A DNA stretch of 23,534 nt from JBEKYD01 sp049509915 (lineage in GTDB: Bacteria > Acidobacteriota > Terriglobia > Bryobacterales > Bryobacteraceae). A program made the position numbers and the translations under genes. This document shows, one piece after another, positions 1-8,380 of the stretch. The stretch covers positions 1 to 23,534 of the forward strand of contig JBEKZL010000097.1 in NCBI GenBank assembly GCA_049509915.1, in the 5' to 3' direction. Each line of letters opens with the position of its first letter. Position 1 is the stretch's first letter. The notes below the pieces were generated by a model, which was not told the DNA's origin, did not search any database, and was given only the letters and a program-made list of their open reading frames with translations.

Positions 1-995
1 TCGGCCACCGGCAAGCCCTGAGGACATTTGCCGTCGCAACGGCCGCACATGCGGCAATAGAACGGCTTGATCTCCTCCAGGCGCATGGCCAGCAGTTTGC
101 TGTCGGCATCGGTGAAGGGGGCGGTCATGGCGGCGATATTCTCCGCCAGTTGGTCCTCATCCGTCATGGTGGGAATCACGGTATCGACGTTGGGGTTTCG
201 CAGCACCCACTTCAACGCCGCAACCGGCGCCCCCTGGCGGGTCAGCTTATTGAGCTTCTCGGAAGGGACTTTGTAGAACGAAGTCGGCCTCACCCCGCCA
301 GCCAGAGCTTTCATGGCGACAATGCCGACGCCCGCCTTTCTGGCCGCCGCCATCAGCGGTTCGGTGGCCGGATCCATGGTGAAGTTGTAGCTCATCAGGA
401 ACACGTCGAAGTGGTTCAGCTTCAGCATCGCCGGAATCATTTCGGCGTGGCCGCCGTGGAAGCTGACGCCGGCAAAGCGGACCTTTCCGTCCTTCTTGGC
501 GACGCGCTGCGCTTCCATAAGTTCGTCGTTGACCATGTCGGGAGTGCTGCGGCTATGCAGGTACCAGATGTCGAGATGATCGGTTTGCAACTCCTTCAAA
601 CTGGTATCGAGGTCGGCCAGGGCGGACTGGCGGTCCTTGCCCAGAGTCTTGCTGGAAATATAGACGTCGTTGCGGTGCTTTTTGAGCGCGGCTCCGACCA
701 TACGCTCGTTGTTGCCGCCCTGGTAGACGCGGGCCGTGTCGAAATACCGGATGCCCATATCGGCGGCTCTTTCGATCACGCTCTGATCGGAAGTGGTCAT
801 ACAACCGAAAGACACCCGGGTGACTTTCAAACCCGTCTTCCCCAGCGTTCCGTAGGTGAACTTCGGGGTGGAATGCGAAGCGGGCGCCGAAGCGGCGGGC
901 GCCTGGAAAGGAGAGCCGGTTTCGAGCGGCGCGGAAGCAAGCGCCGGCAGGGCGAGACCCGCTCCAAGGAAGCTGCGGCGAGACGGTGAATTCAA
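1..995 (-). CDS. Tat-exported aldo/keto reductase with C-terminal 4Fe-4S motif (3' end outside window)
   Basis: NADPH-dependent aldo/keto reductase, probably acting on a sugar or other carbonyl compound outside the cytoplasm. I read it directly on the minus strand: 331 codons are present and the gene runs off the left edge. The start is TTG at 995, preceded by a GGAGG ribosome site 6 nt upstream. Residues 5-22 (SRRSFLGAGLALPALA) are a twin-arginine signal. The AKR catalytic tetrad is visible as D86 (FDTA), Y91, K116 (SSKT) and H147 (YLHS). Near the end of the visible part, C314, C317, C320 and C324 form a CxxCxxCxxxCP ferredoxin-type cluster motif. A signal plus a metal cluster fits Tat export of a folded holoenzyme. 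The substrate is unknown. It is divergent from the GH51 gene, so a sugar role is plausible but inferred. Confidence 0.9.
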   Translation of the reverse strand, partial: MNSPSRRSFLGAGLALPALASAPLETGSPFQAPAASAPASHSTPKFTYGTLGKTGLKVTRVSFGCMTTSDQSVIERAADMGIRYFDTARVYQGGNNERMVGAALKKHRNDVYISSKTLGKDRQSALADLDTSLKELQTDHLDIWYLHSRSTPDMVNDELMEAQRVAKKDGKVRFAGVSFHGGHAEMIPAMLKLNHFDVFLMSYNFTMDPATEPLMAAARKAGVGIVAMKALAGGVRPTSFYKVPSEKLNKLTRQGAPVAALKWVLRNPNVDTVIPTMTDEDQLAENIAAMTAPFTDADSKLLAMRLEEIKPFYCRMCGRCDGKCPQGLPVA

Positions 996-1036
996 AGCTG
1001 AACCTCCAATATGAGTATTTACGATCCTAAACACCT

Positions 1037-1042
1037 ATTGTA
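1037..1042 (-). promoter_or_regulatory. Possible -10 box for the aldo/keto reductase
   Basis: On the minus strand the hexamer reads TACAAT (5 of 6 to TATAAT). It would give a leader of about 35 nt before the TTG at 995. No convincing -35 hexamer lies 16-18 nt upstream, so this is a weak call. Confidence 0.35.
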
Positions 1043-1067
1043 CCCGACACGGGCAGAGTGAAGCTCG

Positions 1068-1091
1068 CCGCGTCCGCTACGCGGAACGCGG
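1068..1091. repeat. Intergenic hairpin (first of two)
   Basis: CCGCGTCCGC pairs with GCGG-A-ACGCGG around a TAC loop, giving a 10-bp stem with one bulged A. It lies in the 149-bp divergent spacer between the aldo/keto reductase and the GH51 gene, 6 nt before a second palindrome. No T-run follows, so a terminator role is unlikely. Confidence 0.6.
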
Positions 1092-1097
1092 AAAAAA

Positions 1098-1116
1098 GGC
1101 AGGCGAATCGCCTGCC
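1098..1116. repeat. Intergenic palindrome GGCAGGCGA-A-TCGCCTGCC
   Basis: Perfect 9-bp arms surround a single central A, followed by CCACC. It resembles the palindrome at 4220-4236, which is followed by CCTAC. Both look like copies of a short dispersed intergenic repeat. It lies 29 bp before the GH51 start. Confidence 0.65.
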
Positions 1117-1144
1117 CCACCTCGGTGTCGCGCACCCTTAAGAT

Positions 1145-3148
1145 ATGACTATGCGAAAATCCACGATTTTTCTGTGCGTGCTCGGCTGCGCTGCGGCCTG
1201 GTGCCAGACCGAGACAGTCGTTGAAATCGACGCCGCCAAGGTGCAACACGCGATTCCGCGGACGATTTACGGCACCTTTCTGGAACCCATCGGCCACAGC
1301 ACGTACGGCGGCCTGTGGGCGCAGGTACTGGAAAATCCAAGCTTCGAAGACAACTTGTGGAGCGCGGGCCGCATCCGCCAAATGCTGATCGAGCGCCCCG
1401 AACTGGTGGAAAGCTCCGGTTTGGGATTGCCGCTCCCGTGGCAGCCTCTCGATTCCGCGCAGGGTTCGCGCTACGAGCCGCGCTGGGGAGATGCTGCCAA
1501 TTCGGCCCGGTCCTTGCTGATCATGGCGCTCCCAGGGAAGCAGACGGGTGTGCGCCAGCAGGTTTATCTGCCGGTACACCGGGTGCTGCGCTACACCGGG
1601 AGCATTTACGCGAAACCGGTGAGCGGGCCTGGCGAAATAGAGATCTCGCTGAGGAAGCACAATCGTCCGCAGGATATCGTCGCGAAACAAATCGTCCGGC
1701 CCGCCTCGCGCGGCTGGTCGCGGTTGGAATTTGCGCTCGAGGTTCCCAACGGCGCGATCGCCAGCCGGGTAGCCGTGGATTTCGTCATTGCCGTCGCGGA
1801 CGAAGCCCGCGTACTGGTGGACCAGGCATTCCTGTTCCCGGCCGACAACGTGGACGGCATGAATCCCGAGATGGTCGCAATGGCCAAAGCGCTGCGAACG
1901 CCGATCGTCCGGTTTGGCGGCAACTACACTTCCGGGTATCACTGGAGGGACGGTGTCGGGCCCATCGATAAGCGCCAGAGCATGCTCAACCAGTCGTGGG
2001 GCATACCCGAATACAACCATTTCGGGACGGACGAGTTCCTGCGCTTCTGCCGGCTGATCGGCGCCGAGCCGCAAATCGCCCTCAATCTGGGCAGCGGTAC
2101 GCCGGCCGAGGCCGCCGATTGGGTGAAGTATGTGAATCAGAATTGGAACGGCGGCGCCGGCGGGTTGTTGTGGGAACTGGGCAACGAGCTTTGGGGCAAT
2201 TTCCAGATCGGCTATCCTACCGAGGCGCGCGTGGCGGGCCGCACCAAGGAGTTCAGCGACGCTGTGCGCAAAGTCGACCCGCGGTCCCGTTTGATTGCGA
2301 CGGGCCAGGACCCCGACCATTTCGAATCGTGGAACGCCGCCCAACTGCGGAACGCGCCCGAGGCGTTCAACTATCTTTCCACGCACTTCGTGGTGCGGAC
2401 GGCGGATGTGGAGAAGGCCGACGCGTCGCAGGAATTCATCGCGCGGGCAGCGCTGGCGCTGCCGGTGGGACTGGAGCGGCAATTACGCGCCATGAAGGCG
2501 CAGATCGACGGCGATCCGAAATCGCGCGGCCATGTGAATATCGCATTCACCGAATGGCTTTTCAGCGGCCCGGTGGCGAAGGCCCCGATGTACAACAACC
2601 TGGGCGGGGCGCTTTGCACGGCGGGGTTCCTGAACACGTTGATGCGAGTGGCCGATTTTACGTCCGTTTCCGATATGACGGGGCTGATGGAATTCGGCGG
2701 AATCTGGCAGAACAAGGGGCGCGTCTACGGAGTTCCGGCGTACTGGGCCTTTCGGATGTACTCGACCGCCGATGCCGCCAGGCTTGTCGAGACGAAGGTG
2801 CAAACAGGCGAATATGACGTCAACGAGGGAGTGCGCCGCATCCCGGCGATTCGAGCCGTGCCGGACCTGGACGTGGTTGCGGCCTTGAACGACGCCGGGA
2901 CCAAGCTGACGTTGTTTTGCGTGAACCGGTCCCTGACCGAGGGAATCCGGGCGGGCGTGCGGGTGTCCGGATTCACGGCCGCGTCGGCGCGCGGCCAGCA
3001 GCTTACGGCCCCGGATCTTTATAGCGTCAACGACGACGCCCAACCGGAGGCAATTATTCCCGTGGAGGCGCGGGTGAACGTGACGGCGGGAAAGTTTCGG
3101 CACGCGTTTCCGCCCGAGAGCATTACGGTGATCGAGCTGAGCCGGTAA
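1145..3148 (+). CDS. Secreted alpha-L-arabinofuranosidase, GH51
   Basis: Exo-acting enzyme that releases terminal alpha-L-arabinofuranosyl residues from arabinan, arabinoxylan or arabinogalactan side chains. The 667-residue length is normal for signal-bearing GH51 enzymes. Residues 1-22 form a Sec signal with a hydrophobic core. A beta-rich region that may bind carbohydrate spans about 80-230, the (beta/alpha)8 barrel about 230-480, and the C-terminal arabinofuranosidase domain about 480-667. The family acid/base Glu is E348 in WELGNELWG and the nucleophile is E470 in FTEWLFSG. Both are intact, so the enzyme should be active. The start could also be ATG at 1151 (MRKSTIF); neither has a strong ribosome site. 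The URO-D-like gene starts 14 nt after the stop, so the two are probably cotranscribed. Confidence 0.92.
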   Translation: MTMRKSTIFLCVLGCAAAWCQTETVVEIDAAKVQHAIPRTIYGTFLEPIGHSTYGGLWAQVLENPSFEDNLWSAGRIRQMLIERPELVESSGLGLPLPWQPLDSAQGSRYEPRWGDAANSARSLLIMALPGKQTGVRQQVYLPVHRVLRYTGSIYAKPVSGPGEIEISLRKHNRPQDIVAKQIVRPASRGWSRLEFALEVPNGAIASRVAVDFVIAVADEARVLVDQAFLFPADNVDGMNPEMVAMAKALRTPIVRFGGNYTSGYHWRDGVGPIDKRQSMLNQSWGIPEYNHFGTDEFLRFCRLIGAEPQIALNLGSGTPAEAADWVKYVNQNWNGGAGGLLWELGNELWGNFQIGYPTEARVAGRTKEFSDAVRKVDPRSRLIATGQDPDHFESWNAAQLRNAPEAFNYLSTHFVVRTADVEKADASQEFIARAALALPVGLERQLRAMKAQIDGDPKSRGHVNIAFTEWLFSGPVAKAPMYNNLGGALCTAGFLNTLMRVADFTSVSDMTGLMEFGGIWQNKGRVYGVPAYWAFRMYSTADAARLVETKVQTGEYDVNEGVRRIPAIRAVPDLDVVAALNDAGTKLTLFCVNRSLTEGIRAGVRVSGFTAASARGQQLTAPDLYSVNDDAQPEAIIPVEARVNVTAGKFRHAFPPESITVIELSR

Positions 3149-3162
3149 GGGAGGCGAAAGCT

Positions 3163-4185
3163 TTGAACGGACGCCAACGGATCGAAGCGGCGCTGGCGGG
3201 CGACCGGCCCGACCGGCCGCCGGTGATGCTGCACAATTTCATGCACGCGGCGCGGGAGGCGGGGGTATCGATGCGCGATTTCCGGCGCCACCCGGCCGCG
3301 CTGGCGCGCACATTTATCGAGAGCGTGGAGCGGTACGGGCTGGATGGGGTGATGATCGACGTCGACACGGCCACGCTCGCCGGCGCGCTGGGCGTGCCGG
3401 TGGAGTATCCGGAGGACGAGCCGGCGGTGGCGCGCGGGGTGCGGCTCGAAAGCCTTCGGGAAGTGGAGAGTCTCGATCCGCCGGACGTGGCGCGCTTTGA
3501 AGGCGTGCAGGTGTGGCTGGAGGGGGTGCGCCTCATCTGCCGGCACTTCGGAGACGCGGTGTATGTGCGCGGCAACTGCGACCAGTGCCCGTTCGCGCTG
3601 GCGGCGCTGGTGTGCTCGATGGAAGGCTGGCTGATGGACCTGATGGATCCGGAGTTGGAGCCGGCGGCCGACCGGCTGTTGCACCACTGCGCCGAGGCCG
3701 GTCTGCAGTTTCTAAGGCTGATGAGCGAAACCGGCGCGCACATGCTATCGAACGGCGACAGCGCGGCCGGGCCAAGCGTGATTTCGCCGCGGATGTACCG
3801 GCGCTGGGCGCTGCCGCACGAGCGGCGGTTCGCCGCATACGCGCATTCCCTGGGGCGGCCCTACGCGCTGCACGTTTGCGGCAACACGCGGGCGATTCTG
3901 GCCGAGCTGGCCGGCTGCGGCGCCGACGCCCTGGAACTGGATTACAAGACCGACGTGTGCCTGGCGCACGAGCTGTTGAAAGACAAGGCCGTGTTCATCG
4001 GCAACCTGGACCCGAGCGGGGTGGTGGCGTTGGGAACGCCGGAGCGGGTGGAACGCGAGGCGCGGGCACTGATACGGCTGTTCGGCGACACGGGGCGATT
4101 TATTCTCAACGCGGGCTGCGCGATACCGGCGACGGCGCCGGCGGAAAACATCCGGGCGATGGTGCGGGCGGCGGCCAGCTGGTAG
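3163..4185 (+). CDS. URO-D superfamily protein, cobamide-methyltransferase-like
   Basis: A 340-residue single-domain (beta/alpha)8 protein of the uroporphyrinogen decarboxylase / MtaA-CmuA superfamily. The start is TTG at 3163 with GGGAGG 8 nt upstream, 14 nt after the GH51 stop. True HemE is unlikely. The protein instead has H237-x-C239 (LHVCGNT) and C319 (NAGCAIP), the HxC...C zinc-ligand pattern of methylcobamide:thiol methyltransferases, in which zinc activates the thiol acceptor. No signal peptide is seen, so it should be cytoplasmic. The tight link to an arabinofuranosidase suggests a role in sugar or methyl-sugar metabolism, but no methyl donor or corrinoid protein gene is present in the window. 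Family assignment is secure; the reaction is not. Confidence 0.85.
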   Translation: MNGRQRIEAALAGDRPDRPPVMLHNFMHAAREAGVSMRDFRRHPAALARTFIESVERYGLDGVMIDVDTATLAGALGVPVEYPEDEPAVARGVRLESLREVESLDPPDVARFEGVQVWLEGVRLICRHFGDAVYVRGNCDQCPFALAALVCSMEGWLMDLMDPELEPAADRLLHHCAEAGLQFLRLMSETGAHMLSNGDSAAGPSVISPRMYRRWALPHERRFAAYAHSLGRPYALHVCGNTRAILAELAGCGADALELDYKTDVCLAHELLKDKAVFIGNLDPSGVVALGTPERVEREARALIRLFGDTGRFILNAGCAIPATAPAENIRAMVRAAASW

Positions 4186-4219
4186 GGTTTCGGCCCAGAG
4201 GGCACGCCGCAATCGGTCC

Positions 4220-4236
4220 GCAGGTTGCCAACCTGC
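4220..4236. repeat. Intergenic palindrome GCAGGTTG-C-CAACCTGC
   Basis: Perfect 8-bp arms around one central C, followed by CCTAC, in the convergent spacer between the URO-D-like gene and the DUF4038 gene. It resembles the palindrome at 1098-1116 in its GCAGG...CCTGCC arms and pyrimidine-rich tail. It overlaps the terminator candidate at 4233-4267. Confidence 0.65.
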
Positions 4237-4267
4237 CCTACAGAAAACGAGGCAGCTCTCTTTTTTT
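4233..4267 (+). terminator. Possible rho-independent terminator after the URO-D-like gene
   Basis: CTGCC (4233-4237) pairs with GGCAG (4251-4255) across a 13-nt loop. A CTCTC tract and seven T residues (4261-4267) follow. The stem is only 5 bp, but it sits about 50 nt after the stop at 4185, between convergent genes. Confidence 0.4.
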
Positions 4268-4294
4268 CAGGTGGCAAAATGCCGGGATGACATC

Positions 4295-5911
4295 TTACCG
4301 CTGCAACAACAAAGCCCAGTCGTTGGTGTCGGGGGCTTTGGGTGAAGTCCAGGCGGGACCGTCGACGACGCCGATGGGGACCACCTCGCCGGTGAACGCG
4401 CTGAACCACTCGGCGCGGTATTGGCCCGGCTCCAGCTTCACCGCGATCGTGCCGCCTTTCGGCAGATACACGGCGTAGATTCGTCCCGGTTCGGCCAGAC
4501 ACCAGGCACCGCTCGACACCAGTTCGTCGTGCGGCTCGGTCTTCCACCATTCGAAGCTGGAGAAGAAGTCCACCATGTGGGCGTAACCGTTCAGCATGGT
4601 CATGGTATCGTCGCCGCGGCCGTTCACCCAGCCGCCTCCGGTGTCGGGCCAGATGTTAGTGCCGCGGCGGGCGGATTCGCCGGCGGTGCCATAGGCTCCG
4701 GCCATGGCGATGTCCCAGGCGGTGCGGCGCAGGGTTTCGGCCGAATCGCCGGGAGGCGGAGGCGCCCAGACCGGATAGTGATCCTCGTAGCCGTACTCTT
4801 CGTTGGCTTGCGGAACGATGCGGCCGGTCTTCTGCTGGAGCCGCCGGGATTCCAGCATGAGAGCGTGCTGGCTGCGGGACCAGTCCTGCAAGGAGGCGAA
4901 ACCGAACCAGGCGGAAGCGCGGTCCTGGTGTTCGGTGTGGACGGGATGGCTGCTGGCGAGATGCCGGTAAGGGTCCCAGCCGCCCACGAGCAGTGTTCCG
5001 GTTTCGTGCACCCACTTGTCGTCGCGGAAACTGTCCATATCGTCGCCCAGGTCCCAAGTGATGTTGGAAAAGGCCGACAGGCGCGATGCGGCATAGCGGA
5101 TGTAGCGCCGTTCGTCCTCGCTGGCGGCAACAGGGTGTATTTTCCCGTCGGCGATATCGAGGATCACCGAGACGATCATGTCCCGGTCCCGCGCGAAGCG
5201 CAGCATGCGCTCGTACCGCTGCCAGTGAGGAAGGTTGAAGCGGGTATAGTCAAAGCCCGGGCGTTCGAAATCGTCGGCTTTGACGGCGGGCCAGGGGCTC
5301 AGAAAAATGCTGAAGGCCTCGCTGTTCATCACTGGCTCGCCGTAGACGGTGAAGCTTCGTCCGCTCAACAGGACGCGAACGCGATTCACCTCCAGGCGGT
5401 GCAGCCGGTTCAGGCTGGCGCGGATGATGCGTTCGTCGCGCCAGCCCATCAGCCAGAATGCGGTGGTGCCGTTGAAGAAATAATGCTCGCCGGTTCCCTG
5501 CCAGACAAAGTGCCACGGATAGTTCGGATCGACGCCAATGGGCCCGCGGCGGTGGCCGCCGGTGACGTGGAAAGCGCCGTCGTAGTTCTTCTCGAAGCCC
5601 GCCTGGCGGTAGGTCACCGCGTACGCATAGTCCCCCGGCGAGGACGGCAGGAAACGGATGCGGAACAGGGAGCCGTCTGGAGAGTCGCAGAACCCTTCCA
5701 CGTTCAGCCGCTGGCCAGAGCCGGAGGCGCCGAAAGACCCGGTGACGGAAGCGTCCGTGAACGGGTTCGGCACGTCGGGCGCGTCCACGCGGATCGTCAC
5801 CTCCACGAAATCCCAGGCTTCCACGGTGGGAGGCGATTGCGAGAACACGATTGGCCCGGGAGCGGCTAGTGCGCCGCCGCCGGCAAGGATCAATCCCAGC
5901 GCGAGTTTCAT
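4295..5911 (-). CDS. Secreted DUF5060/DUF4038 glycoside hydrolase-like protein
   Basis: Predicted secreted glycosidase of the group that includes apiosidases and related pectin-side-chain enzymes. I use ATG at 5911 (538 residues): it has a GAG/AGGA ribosome site and starts directly with the signal MKLALGLILAGGGALA. A TTG nine bases upstream (5920) would add three residues but has no properly spaced site. Order: signal 1-17; beta-sandwich DUF5060-like domain about 24-116; TIM-barrel DUF4038-like domain about 130-430; C-terminal beta domain of the putative collagen-binding type about 440-538. Candidate catalytic acids are D290/D291 in WDLGDD (287-291 region) and E371/E372 in NEEYGYE. The start lies 12 nt after the GH127 stop, whose TAG forms part of the ribosome site, so the pair is an operon. 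The substrate is not determined by sequence. Confidence 0.85.
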   Translation of the reverse strand: MKLALGLILAGGGALAAPGPIVFSQSPPTVEAWDFVEVTIRVDAPDVPNPFTDASVTGSFGASGSGQRLNVEGFCDSPDGSLFRIRFLPSSPGDYAYAVTYRQAGFEKNYDGAFHVTGGHRRGPIGVDPNYPWHFVWQGTGEHYFFNGTTAFWLMGWRDERIIRASLNRLHRLEVNRVRVLLSGRSFTVYGEPVMNSEAFSIFLSPWPAVKADDFERPGFDYTRFNLPHWQRYERMLRFARDRDMIVSVILDIADGKIHPVAASEDERRYIRYAASRLSAFSNITWDLGDDMDSFRDDKWVHETGTLLVGGWDPYRHLASSHPVHTEHQDRASAWFGFASLQDWSRSQHALMLESRRLQQKTGRIVPQANEEYGYEDHYPVWAPPPPGDSAETLRRTAWDIAMAGAYGTAGESARRGTNIWPDTGGGWVNGRGDDTMTMLNGYAHMVDFFSSFEWWKTEPHDELVSSGAWCLAEPGRIYAVYLPKGGTIAVKLEPGQYRAEWFSAFTGEVVPIGVVDGPAWTSPKAPDTNDWALLLQR

Positions 5912-5923
5912 TCGTCTCAAATC

Positions 5924-8341
5924 CTAAGCCAGGTCCACGACCGGGTAGCAGGTGAACGGCTCATTCACTACCTGCCAATAGGGGATGTAGGTGTACTCCG
6001 GATGGCCCTCGATATGGAAATGGAGCGGACGGTCCGGGTCGGCCTTCAACTGATTCAGGATGCCGGCGTATTCGGTTCCGGCGGCGACCTTCAGTACGGC
6101 GCTGTCCGAGCCGGTCAACGCCAGCAGCACGGGCCCGTATTCCAGGGCGTAGCGCTCATGGCCTTCGATCTTGTCGAGACCCGTGTAGCGGCTTAGCCGG
6201 AACTCCATGGGAAGCGCGAAGGCGATGGTATCGCCGGTAGCCCAGGCACGGTCGAGGGTGACATAGCTGCCGGGCTGGCCGGTGGCGGCCTGGGTGCCAT
6301 TGATGCGGATGGGCATCGGTGAGGCGGACCAGGAGGGAACGCGAATGCGGATCTTCGCCGCCGCGGGCCTGGCCGACTCGACCCGCAGCGTGACGTCGGG
6401 GTGGAAGGGGAACTTGCCCGACAGGGTGAGTGCCATCTCACCGCCGGCATGGGGCCAGCGGACGGTGGAGGGTTCAAACAGATTGACGTAGATGCCGTCG
6501 GGTGCGAGCGAGTAGATGTATTCCGGCAGAGAGCCGAGCAGACGCGTGCCCTGGCCCTCGCAGCAGGAGTTGGTGCACAAGGGCACGCTAAGATCGCCCT
6601 TCTGGCCGACCAGGCGGGTGTGATAAATGATGCCGTAAGAGCCGATCTGATTAGCGAGTCCGACGTTGTAAATGGACTTCTCGATCTCACCGACGTATTC
6701 TTCCCGCTCCGGGTCGAGCAGGTGGAAACGCTGATTGAGCCGAATCCAGAAGACGCTGCCGCAAGTCTCGCCGGTCTCGCAGAAGGGCTGCTGGGCAGCC
6801 AGGCGGTAGGACCTGGGCGGGAATTCGCCGAATTCGGTGATGGCGATGGAGCCTCCGACGTGCTCCCAGTTATCGTGGTACAAGTGCCAGGCGCCCTCGA
6901 TCGCCTCCAGGTAGCGTCGGTCGCCGGTGGCGCGGTATAAGTCCAGGTAGGCTTCGAAATCGGTGATGAGGTAGTTATGCGGGCGGTCGTAGGGATACTG
7001 CCAGACGAGCTCGGTATCGCGCCGCGCCAAGCCATCGAGCCAGTAGTTTTCCTGGAAGTAGCGCTGCACCACCTGAAGATCCGCCGGCTTGCCGACGGGC
7101 GTAAAGTACATGCGAGTATTGGCGATCATCCCCTGAATGCCCTGGGTGGCTCCGCGAAGCAGCTCCGGTAAGTAGGAGCAATTGTCGAACCAGTCGTAGT
7201 AACCCCTGAGTAACTGGAAAGCCTTGGAGTTACCGGCGTACCCAGCCTCAATCAGCCCGTGGGTTAGCCAGGCGCGGGTGTAGGCGCCGCGCTCAGATTC
7301 GAAGATGGTGTCTTCGGGGTAGGCCATGATGTAACCATTGGGGGCGCGGCACTCCTCGATGCCATCCACGAGCTGGTTCATCCATTGGCGCAGTTCGGCA
7401 TGATCCATCCAGCGAAGCGTGTTAGCCGCGCCCATCAGGAAGCGGCCGGCGCTGGAACCGGGTAGCTCCGTATCCCAGAAAGCGATGGGCGGGCGCAGGC
7501 CCGCGCGCACGGGCTTTCCGGCGCGTTCGCGGAAGGGGCGAAGCATTTCCTCCACCGAGAAAGAGGCGAGCAGATAGCCGGCGTTGTGTTCCATGGCCCG
7601 GCGGAAGGTTTCGCCGGTGAGGGTGACTCCGGAGAGCGGTGCGCGCGCCTGATAGGGAACGGCTTTCCAGCGGCTGGCCGGAATCGCGTTGGCGGCGTTG
7701 TTGGTGACGATGCCCTCGCCCATCGGCCGCGGCCGGCGGGTGAGTTGGGAGAGATCTTTCTCATTAGCGTAAGTAGGGTCTCCGGCGACGGCACAGCGCT
7801 CCGCCACATCCTTGCCGCCGGAGATCACGTCGATTTTGGACAAGGCCATTGAATAGCCAATGCCGTCCGGCGCGGGGCGGAGTGCGGTCGCGGTCAGGCG
7901 GATGAATCGCGCCGTTGCGCCGGTAGCGGCGTACTCAAGAATGCGGTCGTCGGGGTTAGCGCAGTCGGCGGCGGTGCGGTCGACAATCGGCTGCGGATTG
8001 GAAAAGGAAGCGTCGCCCGAGCCTTCCACCTTGAAGCGGACGGGAAAGCCGTATCCGGCCATGTGCTTTTGGCCGAGTCCGAAGGCCGGGTACAGACGAA
8101 TACGTTCGATGGCGCGCGGCCAGCCGAGGTCGATCTGGACCCACGTTAAGGCGGCGCGGTCGCGCGCCGGTTTGGAGACATAGGGACGATACCAGGTGGC
8201 CGGCGCTAAGGCCATGCGGCCCCGATCCGTCGTGCCCGGCTCTTCGGCGCCGGCGATCGCGAATGCCGGTTTTCCGCTGAACGGCCGCAGTACGGCCAGG
8301 GCAACTCCCGCTTTCACAAATCCACGCCGGTTCGAAGTCAT
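5924..8341 (-). CDS. Tat-exported GH127-type beta-L-arabinofuranosidase (DUF1680)
   Basis: Predicted to hydrolyse beta-L-arabinofuranosides, or a related sugar, after export. The start is ATG at 8341 (805 residues), with GGGAG 7 nt upstream and an immediate twin-arginine signal (SNRRGFVKAGVALAVL). The open frame continues 62 codons upstream, but that part overlaps the divergent gene and is probably not translated. Residues about 40-175 look like a discoidin (F5/8C-type) carbohydrate-binding domain. The rest is an (alpha/alpha)6 barrel plus C-terminal beta domains. The zinc-thiolate active site of GH127 is visible as E525-T-C527 (GETCGS) and C593-C594 (NSCCEGQ), so the enzyme should be active. 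It is the first gene of a two-gene operon with the DUF4038 protein. Confidence 0.88.
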   Translation of the reverse strand: MTSNRRGFVKAGVALAVLRPFSGKPAFAIAGAEEPGTTDRGRMALAPATWYRPYVSKPARDRAALTWVQIDLGWPRAIERIRLYPAFGLGQKHMAGYGFPVRFKVEGSGDASFSNPQPIVDRTAADCANPDDRILEYAATGATARFIRLTATALRPAPDGIGYSMALSKIDVISGGKDVAERCAVAGDPTYANEKDLSQLTRRPRPMGEGIVTNNAANAIPASRWKAVPYQARAPLSGVTLTGETFRRAMEHNAGYLLASFSVEEMLRPFRERAGKPVRAGLRPPIAFWDTELPGSSAGRFLMGAANTLRWMDHAELRQWMNQLVDGIEECRAPNGYIMAYPEDTIFESERGAYTRAWLTHGLIEAGYAGNSKAFQLLRGYYDWFDNCSYLPELLRGATQGIQGMIANTRMYFTPVGKPADLQVVQRYFQENYWLDGLARRDTELVWQYPYDRPHNYLITDFEAYLDLYRATGDRRYLEAIEGAWHLYHDNWEHVGGSIAITEFGEFPPRSYRLAAQQPFCETGETCGSVFWIRLNQRFHLLDPEREEYVGEIEKSIYNVGLANQIGSYGIIYHTRLVGQKGDLSVPLCTNSCCEGQGTRLLGSLPEYIYSLAPDGIYVNLFEPSTVRWPHAGGEMALTLSGKFPFHPDVTLRVESARPAAAKIRIRVPSWSASPMPIRINGTQAATGQPGSYVTLDRAWATGDTIAFALPMEFRLSRYTGLDKIEGHERYALEYGPVLLALTGSDSAVLKVAAGTEYAGILNQLKADPDRPLHFHIEGHPEYTYIPYWQVVNEPFTCYPVVDLA

Positions 8342-8380
8342 GTTCACGCTCCCGTTTCGCAGTTTCGCGATGAAAAGGCA

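Noticed and set aside
1019..2482. Long minus-strand open frame opposite the GH51 gene
   Set aside because: It lacks any recognisable domain, is rich in Arg, Pro and His as expected from an antisense frame in GC-rich DNA, and overlaps a gene with intact catalytic motifs.
4421..5869. 482-codon plus-strand open frame opposite the DUF4038 gene
   Set aside because: Composition (Gly, Ala, Val, His) is typical of a mirror frame; no ribosome site and no motif.
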